Below, one piece after another: positions 7,460-15,047 of a stretch of 64,000 bases of DNA (positions are counted from its first letter, which is position 1; each line of letters begins with the position of its first letter). The notes beneath the pieces are model-generated. The model did no database searches and was not told the DNA's origin. It worked only from the letters and a program-made list of their open reading frames with translations. This DNA is from Eubacteriales bacterium. Lineage in GTDB: Bacteria; Bacillota; Clostridia; Lachnospirales; Lachnospiraceae. Position numbers and translations under genes: made by a program. The stretch covers positions 1 to 64,000 of the forward strand of contig JAUNPU010000019.1 of the NCBI GenBank assembly GCA_030536555.1, read 5' to 3'.

Positions 7460-8632
7460 TTATTCATACCGATACCGGAATTCCGCAATTTTCACCTCAT
7501 CACCGAGATGGACTGCGACCGCCTCATTGTTCTCCAGCAGCCGCCCGCCGACCATGGTTCCGTTGGTAGAATTCAGGTCCTGAATCTTCCATCCGTCACC
7601 GTCCTGATCGATTCTCACATGCAACCGGCTGACCGTGTCGTGCATCAGCAGGTAATCCGCCAGATTTTTCTGTTTTCCTATTATGAAGGGAAAATAGGAG
7701 ATGCTGATATCTTCCATCCCCTTATCCAGCGCCCGCAGACAGCGGTTCTCCGGTCCGACAGACTGCGACAGATCCGCCAGAAGCACCGTATCCCGGGCTT
7801 CTGCCGGTTTTCCGGCTTCTGTCCTCTCAGCCGGCTGCTTCCTTATTTTGCGCTCTTCTGCTGTGAAGGTCTCTGCCTTCAACACGCCACCTTCCGGCGC
7901 GGGCTCCTCCCGGAACAGCATCTCCATCGGAACCCGGATCAGCTCTTCCGATTCATCCGCCTTCCTTCTTCTCAGCCATTGGCGCAGCCGCTTCCAGATA
8001 CCTGGTTTCTCCGGCGGAGCTTCCACTTTCTGCTCTAAATATGGAGTATACTCTTTTCTCTCTTCTTCCGGCTTCTGCCTGCCCGTCTCCGGTTCCTCAG
8101 GCCTTAAATGCCGCAGGATGTCTTCCATTCCATAATTTTCTTTTCTTGTTTCCTGATACAACCCATATGCCAGCACCACGCTTTCCTTGTCCTGATGATC
8201 CACTTTTCCCAGCAGATACTCCAGCAGCTTCCCGCAGTCCTCCGGGAAGTCCCGCTCCAGTCCGGGTACCAGGCACAGACAGACGCGGAAGGTCTCCGGC
8301 TCCACATAGAGATAATCCGGCTCCAGCAAAATGCAGCCTTCCGGAAGCAGGTACTGCTCCATCCGGTCCAGAACTGCAGAAATTCCCAGCACCAGGCGGC
8401 GAAGCTCCTCCGCTCCGATCGCCTGATTCTCCAGCAGACGGCCAAGCGGCTGTCTGGATGTGATTTCATAGAAGAACCGGATTTCATCATCAATCTGCCG
8501 AAGCTGAAAGTGCAGCACCCCTTCAATGGTATTTTTCGCCAGCATGCTGCACTCATAATTCTTCCAGATCAGCTCCTCCGGGTCGATGATCAGGTAATTG
8601 TGCTTCATTTCTCTTCGATAACTGATCTTCAT
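7460..8632 (-). CDS. DUF6382/FHA domain protein, Tad cluster 1
   Basis: 390 residues. The start at 8632 is chosen because AGGAGG precedes it and it overlaps the stop of the upstream gene as ATGA. Residues 1-165 form a domain (DUF6382 type) shared in outline with the FHA protein of cluster 2, with the HFQLRQIDDEIRFFYEITSRQPLGRLL motif region. A charged linker follows, with a basic WKRLRQWLRRRK patch. The C-terminal 90 residues are a forkhead-associated domain: IIGKQ, VSRLHVRI and DLNSTNGTMVGGR. The usual GR of strand 3 is GK here; the phosphothreonine-binding S-R-x-H is intact. FHA domains bind pThr peptides, but cluster 1 has no kinase of its own, so it may read phosphorylation by the cluster 2 kinase. 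It is last in the cluster 1 operon. Confidence 0.85.
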   Translation of the reverse strand: MKISYRREMKHNYLIIDPEELIWKNYECSMLAKNTIEGVLHFQLRQIDDEIRFFYEITSRQPLGRLLENQAIGAEELRRLVLGISAVLDRMEQYLLPEGCILLEPDYLYVEPETFRVCLCLVPGLERDFPEDCGKLLEYLLGKVDHQDKESVVLAYGLYQETRKENYGMEDILRHLRPEEPETGRQKPEEERKEYTPYLEQKVEAPPEKPGIWKRLRQWLRRRKADESEELIRVPMEMLFREEPAPEGGVLKAETFTAEERKIRKQPAERTEAGKPAEARDTVLLADLSQSVGPENRCLRALDKGMEDISISYFPFIIGKQKNLADYLLMHDTVSRLHVRIDQDGDGWKIQDLNSTNGTMVGGRLLENNEAVAVHLGDEVKIAEFRYRYE

Positions 8633-8925
8633 TCTGCCTCCTCCGCCAGACTCCACAGGCGAAGCATCTCCTCCGGGCGAAATACCGGCACCGTAATCTC
8701 CAGACTCCAGTCCCGTGTCTGTGCCTCCATGGTAATCTCCCGTTCCTTCACATGCTCTATCCTGTGGCGGTCCTGCTCCACCTTCTCATGGAGCGCAAAT
8801 GCCCGGACTGTCTCTCCATGGATTCGAAATGCCTGATTTATCAGAATCATGACTGTAAAAAGCACCAATGCCATCACCCCGGCTGCCTCCACCGTGTAGC
8901 CGGCTCGCACGCTGTTTCTCCTCAT
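8629..8925 (-). CDS. Small TadE-like pseudopilin, Tad cluster 1
   Basis: 98 residues from the ATG at 8925, which has AGAGGAG nine bases upstream; the frame extends further to 8946 without a better ribosome site. The N-terminus MRRNSVRAGYTVEAAGVMA leads into one hydrophobic helix (about residues 15-32). This is the type IVb prepilin layout, with a short basic leader, then glycine, a small hydrophilic motif with Glu, then a membrane helix. The rest is a charged soluble domain of about 65 residues. Presumed minor pilin processed by a neighbouring A24 peptidase. The stop overlaps the FHA gene start. Confidence 0.65.
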   Translation of the reverse strand: MRRNSVRAGYTVEAAGVMALVLFTVMILINQAFRIHGETVRAFALHEKVEQDRHRIEHVKEREITMEAQTRDWSLEITVPVFRPEEMLRLWSLAEEAE

Positions 8926-9008
8926 AAAGCTTCTCCTCTCATCCAAAGCCTCACCCCCGCATCACCATAAAGCTTCTTCTTTCATCCAACCCCCCACCCC
9001 CGCATCAC
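8923..9008. repeat. 43-bp tandem duplication spanning a gene junction
   Basis: Two adjacent 43-base copies (8923-8965 and 8966-9008) differing at only a few positions. The left copy supplies the ribosome site and ATG of the small pseudopilin gene. The right copy covers the last codons of the prepilin peptidase. Confidence 0.85.
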
Positions 9009-9440
9009 CAGCCAGATTCCCGGCGGCACCACAAACGGTAGAAACGGCACCACCCGCTTTCCGCCGTTCTGAATCTGTCGGAACCTGCACCAGACCAGGT
9101 ATCCCAGGCAGAATATCCCGCAGAACAGCGTTCCGTAGCAAAGCATCATCAGATTTTCCCAGAATCCCAGATACAATCCGCTGACCAGAAAGAACCAGCC
9201 ATCCCCGGCTCCGATGCCGCCGCGGCTGACCGCTGACGCCGCCAAAAGCACGATGCCGGGGCAGACTCCGCCCAGATACTCCAGCCAGCCACAGGCTTCT
9301 CCGCCCGCCAGCTGCCTGCCGATTCCGCCTGCCACTGCCGCCCCGCCAAACAGCAGATAAATCCAGATATCCACCTGTTTCCGCTCCAGATCCTGCGCCG
9401 CTGCAAGCAGCAGAAATCCTGCAAAAAGCCATCGTTCCAT
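8982..9440 (-). CDS. Prepilin peptidase-like A24 protein, Tad cluster 1 (second copy)
   Basis: 152 residues from the ATG at 9440, with AGGGGGAAG upstream. Longer in-frame starts reach into the TadE-like gene and are not needed. It is nearly all hydrophobic, with about five transmembrane helices. The two aspartates of A24 aspartic peptidases are visible: AAAQDLERKQVD near residue 18 and GIGAGDGWFF (GxGD) near residue 83. PFLPFVVPPGIWL near the end resembles the conserved PFxPxL motif. It is shorter than TadV/CpaA-length peptidases by little. Expected to cleave Flp or TadE-type prepilins. A second A24 gene opens the same operon, so one may serve the pilin and the other the pseudopilins. Confidence 0.75.
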   Translation of the reverse strand: MERWLFAGFLLLAAAQDLERKQVDIWIYLLFGGAAVAGGIGRQLAGGEACGWLEYLGGVCPGIVLLAASAVSRGGIGAGDGWFFLVSGLYLGFWENLMMLCYGTLFCGIFCLGYLVWCRFRQIQNGGKRVVPFLPFVVPPGIWLVMRGWGVG

Positions 9441-9480
9441 CACGCTTCCCCCTCTTTTCCTGTTCGAAGTTCCGGTCCTG

Positions 9481-10491
9481 TCACTGACTGCAGTAAGAAC
9501 ATGGTCCAAGATGCTCCACCTCAGACAGCTTTGCCGAACGCACATAGGCAAGAATCGCCGTGCAGATTCTGGTGCTGTGATAGCTGCTTCCCTCCGGCAG
9601 GATGTAAACCGTACTGCCCGGTCCCGCCTTGGCGCCGCAGACTGCGCAGGCATGGTATTTTCCCCCGCTGTTGTTCCGGCTGTCAGCTGCCTGCTCATAG
9701 GAAACTGCCGTCAGCTGATTCGCCAGATAATGACAGTTCCGGTCACAGTGATACCTGGTCCCGTCCTTTCCCACATACACGATCTGATCATTCTCTTCCC
9801 CGGCTTCCGGGCTGCCATCTCCCTCTTTGCCATCGCTTCCAATCCATGCGCGACGGCGGCAGCGGGCGGTACGGCGGATCTCGCCCAGCCCCAGCACCGG
9901 GAACGGCATCTGAATGCTGTAATCCAGAACCAGATCAAAGCACGCTCCATCCTCCATGATCTCGGACCGTACCATCGTCGCATGGCGAATCGCCCCGGTA
10001 TCGGCATGCTTCATGGCCTGCGCCTGTGCAAACCCTTCTGCCACTCCCGCTCCCAGATAATGACAAAATACCTTCGCGTACCCGTCAGCCCCTTCCATGG
10101 AAGAAGCATCTCCTTTTGAAATCACATCCTGAAGATAGGCATACTGGCTGTAGCTTTCCCCCACCGCTTCCAGCCCCGCCTGCACCTTCCGCTCCGTATT
10201 AAGAATCTTCATCGGCAGAATCAGGCTTACCGAGGCGAAGATCAGCAGAGACAACACCAGAGAAGCCTCAATGGTCATGCTGGCCGCCGCAGACTGCCCG
10301 ACCTGCCTCACAATTGCCTGCCCGGTCTGCCTCACCGACCACTCCCCCTTCAGGGCGGCGGACAGGGATGCCTTCCTGCGCTGGCACTCACAAACAAGGA
10401 TTTCATCATTTTCTTTGGGGATTCGTACTTGGAGAGTCACGATTTCGGATAAGCCTATGGTTATTATAAATACTGCCATGCAGAAAGGCAT
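9481..10491 (-). CDS. TadE-like pseudopilin with two Cys/His metal-binding-like repeats
   Basis: 336 residues; the start has GGAGGT eight bases upstream. A second hydrophobic segment at about residues 70-95 begins with ASMTIEASLVLS, the TadE-type prepilin motif (Glu followed by a hydrophobic helix), preceded by an unusually long N-terminal part that has its own hydrophobic stretch. The middle region is soluble. The last 100 residues hold two tandem copies of a YH-x(3-5)-C ... C-x2-C module: first YHCDRNCHYL ... YHACAVC, then YHSTRICTAIL ... CSYC. This resembles the small Cys/His repeat often found at the C-terminus of exported Firmicutes proteins and related in pattern to the Ada zinc site. 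It is presumably outside the cell and may bind zinc. It lies between the DUF5702 and A24 genes. Confidence 0.7.
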   Translation of the reverse strand: MPFCMAVFIITIGLSEIVTLQVRIPKENDEILVCECQRRKASLSAALKGEWSVRQTGQAIVRQVGQSAAASMTIEASLVLSLLIFASVSLILPMKILNTERKVQAGLEAVGESYSQYAYLQDVISKGDASSMEGADGYAKVFCHYLGAGVAEGFAQAQAMKHADTGAIRHATMVRSEIMEDGACFDLVLDYSIQMPFPVLGLGEIRRTARCRRRAWIGSDGKEGDGSPEAGEENDQIVYVGKDGTRYHCDRNCHYLANQLTAVSYEQAADSRNNSGGKYHACAVCGAKAGPGSTVYILPEGSSYHSTRICTAILAYVRSAKLSEVEHLGPCSYCSQ

Positions 10492-10522
10492 CCCTGTCCA
10501 CCTCCTTCCTTTTACATTTTAT

Positions 10523-12526
10523 TTAGTAGACACGCTCGGCGTGAACTTCCATCGGATAGCTGTGATCCCGCTGACCGGTCAGATTTTCCACAAACCAGGG
10601 CGTGAAGAATACATGTTTTCCACAAAGTTTCCCGGTTATCTTCAACTGATACATCCCATGGCGCATCCGAAAGTCCTTCTGGTCCAGACGCAGATTCATC
10701 TGCATCACATCCATCATCCGGTATTCCTGCCGGACAATCTCATCGAGAAACAGCAGGATTTTCAGCCATGCCAGATATCCAGGTCCCCGCTCACCGCCTC
10801 CGGCATCGACCTCCCGGCTGCTTCCAATCGTCAGAAGTCCATCCAGACTCAGCGTCCAGTCCTCGGCTGACTTAAGCACCGGCACATTTCTCCCCGCCAG
10901 AAGCCCCCGGACATCCATCATGGCTTCTCCCAGTGCCCAGACAGACATGATGAAAAATGCCGTGACCATCACAAGTGGCGTCACTGCTGCCAGACCCGTG
11001 ACCACCAGCGCCAGACTGCGGGCTTCTGCCCGCTTTGCGGAATCCGACAGAATATGGACCAGATTCAGCCCTTCCCGGATTGCCAGCAGCCGGTGGACAG
11101 CCGATGACAGATTCTCCTCATCCGTCCCATGCCCGCCAATCAGATACTCCACTTCATACTGCAGCGCATGCTTCAATGGATCATTGACAGACATCTCTCC
11201 GTCTCGAAAGCACCGGAAGAACTCCCCGCAGTATTCATTGACCAGCAGATGGTCCGCAAGCGACATGCTTCTGCTTCCTCCTGCAGCCCCTTCCGACAGA
11301 GACGGCACATCGTCCAGATTTGCATGGCAATCCGATATCCGCGTTCCGTCCGGCACCAGCAGTTCCAGCAGACCGCCCCGATACATCTGCTCCACCTGGT
11401 TGAGCCAGCCTTCCTTCTCCTTGTCTTTCACGCCGTGCTGAAAGGACAGCTGACGAATCTCAACCTGCTGAAAGTGATGTATCACCGGGCTCCAGAGTGC
11501 ATCCAGATCCGGCTCTTCCTCCTCATCATCTTCCTCATCACCGTCATCCCCCTCGTCCCATTCTTCAATGATACGCTCCACCTCTCTGGCTTCCTGAATG
11601 ATCGACTCCACCTGCATGATCTGCTGTCCGGACCAGGGCGCAAGCTGCTCCACCTCCTGTCTGCGCGCCCCATCCTGCGCCACGTAGGTCTCATATTCCC
11701 GAATTTCCTGTTCCAGAAGCTCATTGACCTGAGCGGAACACCGGTCCCGCTGGGGCTGACACTTATTCCGGCTGGCTTCCAGCCCACGGGCCAGCTCGTC
11801 TGCCCGCTTCTCATAGACTGCCGTCAGCCGCGGCATTTTCTTAAGCTCCCGAATCAGATCTTCTGCGGACCGGCGAAATCCCGGTCCGTCATACCCCTGC
11901 AGACGGACCAGCCCCTGCTGCTTTCGCTCCCGCTCTGCGGTCAGATTCTCACTGATTGACTCCAGTGCCCGCTCCAGCTTCAACGCCTCCTTCGCATGTC
12001 CCCGGTAAGCGGACGCGACCTCCTTCACCGCCTCCGCCTCTCTGCCGCAATTTCGAAGCAGTTCCTCCGATTCCACCCCATAGTCCAGCTTCCAGACACC
12101 ATACTTCATGTAGTCCAGAATCTCCTGCTCCAGGTAGCTTCCGCCACCATCCGTAGCCCGCAGCAGCTCCTCCACCTCTGCCGTCTGATACTCCATGGGA
12201 TACCAGTTCTCCACTTCCAGGTAGGGCTGCAGATATTTCGCAAAATCCGCGGCTGCCTCCTGCTCATCCTCGTATTCCGCAAACAGCAGCCGGTAGGAAT
12301 TCCAGAGCTTCCGATGGTACTGACTGAACACCGAATCCACAGCCGAATCTGCCGCCATCTGCAGGTACCATCTGGCACCCGCAGTTCTTGCCGACTCCAC
12401 CAGCACACAGAACACCGCAAACAGGCACAGCAGGATCAGGCTGGCAAACACCGTAACCTGAGCGCCCGCCGCCTGCGGCAGCTCAGCTCCTTTTGAGTCA
12501 TGCGCTGCCGTCCTTCTCCCATTCAT
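10523..12526 (-). CDS. DUF5702 (TadG-like) pilus assembly protein, Tad cluster 1
   Basis: 667 residues. The N-terminus has one transmembrane helix (about 24-44: VTVFASLILLCLFAVFCVLVESAR) followed by the AADSAVDSVFSQYH motif typical of DUF5702/TadG-like proteins. A long helical region follows, with an extremely acidic stretch at about 325-347. A hydrophobic segment lies near 505-530, and the C-terminal domain has repeated MMDVMQMNLR-type helices. The function in the family is unproven; the gene constantly accompanies Gram-positive Tad loci. The start codon shares its A with the stop of the flp gene (TGATG). The paralogue in cluster 2 is 842 residues. Confidence 0.8.
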   Translation of the reverse strand: MNGRRTAAHDSKGAELPQAAGAQVTVFASLILLCLFAVFCVLVESARTAGARWYLQMAADSAVDSVFSQYHRKLWNSYRLLFAEYEDEQEAAADFAKYLQPYLEVENWYPMEYQTAEVEELLRATDGGGSYLEQEILDYMKYGVWKLDYGVESEELLRNCGREAEAVKEVASAYRGHAKEALKLERALESISENLTAERERKQQGLVRLQGYDGPGFRRSAEDLIRELKKMPRLTAVYEKRADELARGLEASRNKCQPQRDRCSAQVNELLEQEIREYETYVAQDGARRQEVEQLAPWSGQQIMQVESIIQEAREVERIIEEWDEGDDGDEEDDEEEEPDLDALWSPVIHHFQQVEIRQLSFQHGVKDKEKEGWLNQVEQMYRGGLLELLVPDGTRISDCHANLDDVPSLSEGAAGGSRSMSLADHLLVNEYCGEFFRCFRDGEMSVNDPLKHALQYEVEYLIGGHGTDEENLSSAVHRLLAIREGLNLVHILSDSAKRAEARSLALVVTGLAAVTPLVMVTAFFIMSVWALGEAMMDVRGLLAGRNVPVLKSAEDWTLSLDGLLTIGSSREVDAGGGERGPGYLAWLKILLFLDEIVRQEYRMMDVMQMNLRLDQKDFRMRHGMYQLKITGKLCGKHVFFTPWFVENLTGQRDHSYPMEVHAERVY

Positions 12527-12705
12527 CAGTACACTTCCTTCGACTGCTTATTGATCTCCTTAAAAATATTCTGCAGCAGCGTCGTAATCTGACTCTTGAA
12601 AATGATGACCAGACCAATCAGAACCACCAGAATCAACACAATCTCAATCACGCCCACACCGTCTTCCTGACGGATAAATTCATATAAATCCTGTCTCGTA
12701 CTCAT
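12526..12705 (-). CDS. Flp-type (Flp1 family) type IVb pilin, Tad cluster 1
   Basis: 59 residues from the ATG at 12705, preceded by AGGAGG. The short leader MSTRQDLYEFIRQEDG is followed by VGVIEIVLILVVLIGLVIIF, one hydrophobic helix with the Glu of type IVb prepilins at position 5 after the glycine. The polar tail ends in NKQSKEVY. Major subunit of the Tad pilus, expected to be cut after the glycine by an A24 peptidase in this cluster. Neighbours TadC and DUF5702 support the call. Confidence 0.9.
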   Translation of the reverse strand: MSTRQDLYEFIRQEDGVGVIEIVLILVVLIGLVIIFKSQITTLLQNIFKEINKQSKEVY

Positions 12706-12760
12706 ACCGTTTCCTCCTGTATATTGGCAAACTCTTTTGCAACCGCCATCCCGGCACATA

Positions 12761-14017
12761 TCATCCCATCGTCATCATCGCAGGCACCATGATCATCACC
12801 ATGACGATTCCCAGCATCAGAAACAACGGCAGCAGCAGCTTCGTTCCCGCTTCCTCGCCCATCCGCCGCGCCAGATTCTTGCGCAGTTCAAATGCATCCG
12901 CCAGCTCTGTCTCCAGAATCCCCCGAAGATTCTTGTTGCCCGCTCTGCGGTTCTGCTCCAGAAGACCGCTCAGCTTCAGATAGGGCGGCAGGCGGCAACG
13001 CCGTCCGAATTCCCGATATGCACTGCTCTCCGACATACCATTTTCAATCTGATAACCGGTCTGGCGCATTTCCTCGTAGACTGCCCGCTTCCTGATCTTC
13101 CCCTGTTTCAGACCAATCTCATAATCATGAACCATTCGTGCCCAGGCATTTCTCACAGTCATGCCCGCTCCGATGAACACGATCAGCTTTGAGACCACCT
13201 CCGCATAGTCCAGCAGCAGTTCCTGCTCCCGCTGCTTTTCCTTTTTCCGCAGATCTGCCTGCTTTCTCGCCGGCCAGATGACTGCAAGCAGCACCCCAAG
13301 AATCGGCAGAACCGCATAATCCGTCCGCTCCCCGGTACGATATGTCAGCGGTCTTCCTTCATATAATAAAGGCAATTCCAGATATTCTGCATTCTGCTGC
13401 ACCCTGTCCCGGGTCTGAATGGCTGTACTCAGGTCACTCAGCACCTGCTGCACCCTGCTTTGCTCCGGCTCCACCACGCGAACCGGTATCTCGTAATCGG
13501 CTGTGTGAGTCCCGTCCGACAGTTCCACATACAGAGTCACCTGCTTCACCGCCTCTGCATTCACCTGTCCATCCATTCCGATCACTTCCGGCTCAGAGGA
13601 ATACCACCGAAGCCGAACGCCTTCCGGCTCCAGCCAGGATGGCAGCGTCAGATCCGTCGTCACTTCCATCAGCGACGGATTGCTGCCCCGAATGATTTCC
13701 TCCATCCGGTCCATAATGGCTCCGAACACCTGCTCTGCCTCCTGTTCGGTGTAGGTTCTGGGACTGACCGTAACCGTCAGCCCCAGCTCTTCCTCCTCCC
13801 CGCCCAGTCCATCTACCAGAATCTGATACTCCCGGTCCTCACCTCCGTATCCGTCCCGCAGAATCCTGCCGTCTGCCGAAACCGGACCACTCTGCGGAAG
13901 GACCAGGGGCAGAAGCAGATACAGACCGAAGCCGCTCACCGCCAGCAGAGCCGGAACCAGATACTCCTTCCAGACACCTCTGTGCCGTCCCCCGGCTGTC
14001 CCCGTCATTTTCATCAT
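12761..14017 (-). CDS. TadC-like inner-membrane pilus protein with extracellular Ig-like insert
   Basis: 418 residues; GGGAG precedes the ATG. The C-terminal half is a type II secretion F (T2SSF) domain: VSKLIVFIGAGMTVRNAWARM, YEEMRQTGYQIENGMSESSAYREFGRRC, then RRMGEEAGTKLLLPLFLMLGIVMVMIMVPAM as membrane anchor. Unlike ordinary TadC it opens with a transmembrane helix (18-40), a roughly 190-residue outer region (41-233), then a second helix (234-250). Within the outer region, about 118-182 has the pattern of an atrophied bacterial Ig-like domain: DLTLP, LRWYSSEPEVI, DGQV, VTLYVELSDGT, YEIPVRV. The role is as membrane platform for the Tad motor; the outer domain may contact the pilus or the wall (inference). 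Confidence 0.82.
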   Translation of the reverse strand: MMKMTGTAGGRHRGVWKEYLVPALLAVSGFGLYLLLPLVLPQSGPVSADGRILRDGYGGEDREYQILVDGLGGEEEELGLTVTVSPRTYTEQEAEQVFGAIMDRMEEIIRGSNPSLMEVTTDLTLPSWLEPEGVRLRWYSSEPEVIGMDGQVNAEAVKQVTLYVELSDGTHTADYEIPVRVVEPEQSRVQQVLSDLSTAIQTRDRVQQNAEYLELPLLYEGRPLTYRTGERTDYAVLPILGVLLAVIWPARKQADLRKKEKQREQELLLDYAEVVSKLIVFIGAGMTVRNAWARMVHDYEIGLKQGKIRKRAVYEEMRQTGYQIENGMSESSAYREFGRRCRLPPYLKLSGLLEQNRRAGNKNLRGILETELADAFELRKNLARRMGEEAGTKLLLPLFLMLGIVMVMIMVPAMMTMG

Positions 14018-14075
14018 TTCAAACTCCCGCCTCCCGTCACATCACCGCCTCAGACACTTCCACGATTCCCGCTTC

Positions 14076-15047
14076 TTACACCTCAATATCCAGAATCTTC
14101 GCAGCCAGCAGAAAGGAAATCAGATAGACCACCAGGCACCCGCTCATCAGCACCCGTCCCAGAAGTGTCCCGTACATCTGGTCAAAAAATCCAGGGGATG
14201 AGGTCTCCACATAGAATACAATGAAAAATGGAATCAGGTTCATGATCTTCTGCTCGAACTGCTTCGATGCCGTCATGGTCCGGATTTCCTCCTTCACCTG
14301 CATCTTGTCCCGGATAATCTCCGCCGTGCGGCGCATGATGCCGCCCAAGTCTCCGCCGCTGCGCTTTGCCACGGCAAATACCTCCGACAGGCTTTGAATA
14401 TCCTCAAGCCCGGTCCGCCCGGCAAAGTCTGCCAGTACCCGCTCCACCGGCTGATTCGTGCGAATCTGCTGGATCATGCAGGAAAACTCCCGCACAATCA
14501 TACCCTCATCCCCGTACAGCACCACCAGCTCGTCCCGACTGACCGCCAGCGCATTTTCAACCGAATATCCGGCGCTCAGGGAAGCCGCCAGTACCTCCAT
14601 TGCCTCCTTGAACTGGTCGGCAAGCTCCGCCAGACGCCGCCTGTTCAGACGCCTCCGCTCGTAGAACGGATAGAAGAAGCCCAGCGGAAGCATCACCAGA
14701 AATGCCCTCATACTCCGGTAGAAGGTAAATGACAGAAGTCCGCAGATTCCCGCCCCTTTTACCAGTGCCAGCAGCAGTTCTGCAGCAGAAAGCCGATAGC
14801 GGTCATACCGGATAACCTGCGTTCCTGAGCTTCTCGACCGCCTGCAGCTCGCCCACCTTCTCCAGATGCCCGCGGACTCTGTCGGTTTGCCGGTCGCCTT
14901 TCTCCCTGCACACTCTGCCGCCTTCCCGGTCGCCCTTCTCCCTGCACACTCTTCCGCTCTCCCGGTCGGAAGCCCCGCTGTCCTGTCCGCCCTCTGTGCC
15001 GGTCCGGATTCTGTGCCTCTGCCCGGCTGACTTCTCCTGTTTCTCAT
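14076..15047 (-). CDS. TadB-like inner-membrane pilus protein, Tad cluster 1
   Basis: 323 residues. The T2SSF domain is seen at about 125-300: LADQFKEAMEVLAASLSAGYSVENALAVSRDEL, RSGGDLGGIMRRTAEIIRDKMQVKEEI, and two C-terminal membrane helices. The N-terminal 80 residues are basic and low complexity, with 12-residue repeats (GRAEECAGRRAT type). The start at 15047 has a strong GGAGGAG site, which makes the first 245 bases overlap the end of cpaF in another frame. No ATG, GTG or TTG lies between the cpaF stop and the first helix, so the overlap seems genuine. Works with TadC as platform for the CpaF motor. Confidence 0.82.
   Translation of the reverse strand: MRNRRSQPGRGTESGPAQRADRTAGLPTGRAEECAGRRATGKAAECAGRKATGKPTESAGIWRRWASCRRSRSSGTQVIRYDRYRLSAAELLLALVKGAGICGLLSFTFYRSMRAFLVMLPLGFFYPFYERRRLNRRRLAELADQFKEAMEVLAASLSAGYSVENALAVSRDELVVLYGDEGMIVREFSCMIQQIRTNQPVERVLADFAGRTGLEDIQSLSEVFAVAKRSGGDLGGIMRRTAEIIRDKMQVKEEIRTMTASKQFEQKIMNLIPFFIVFYVETSSPGFFDQMYGTLLGRVLMSGCLVVYLISFLLAAKILDIEV

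Noticed and set aside
14803..15047. Frameshift or sequencing error at the cpaF/tadB overlap
   Set aside because: Both frames are complete, tadB has its own strong ribosome site, and the repeats are multiples of three.
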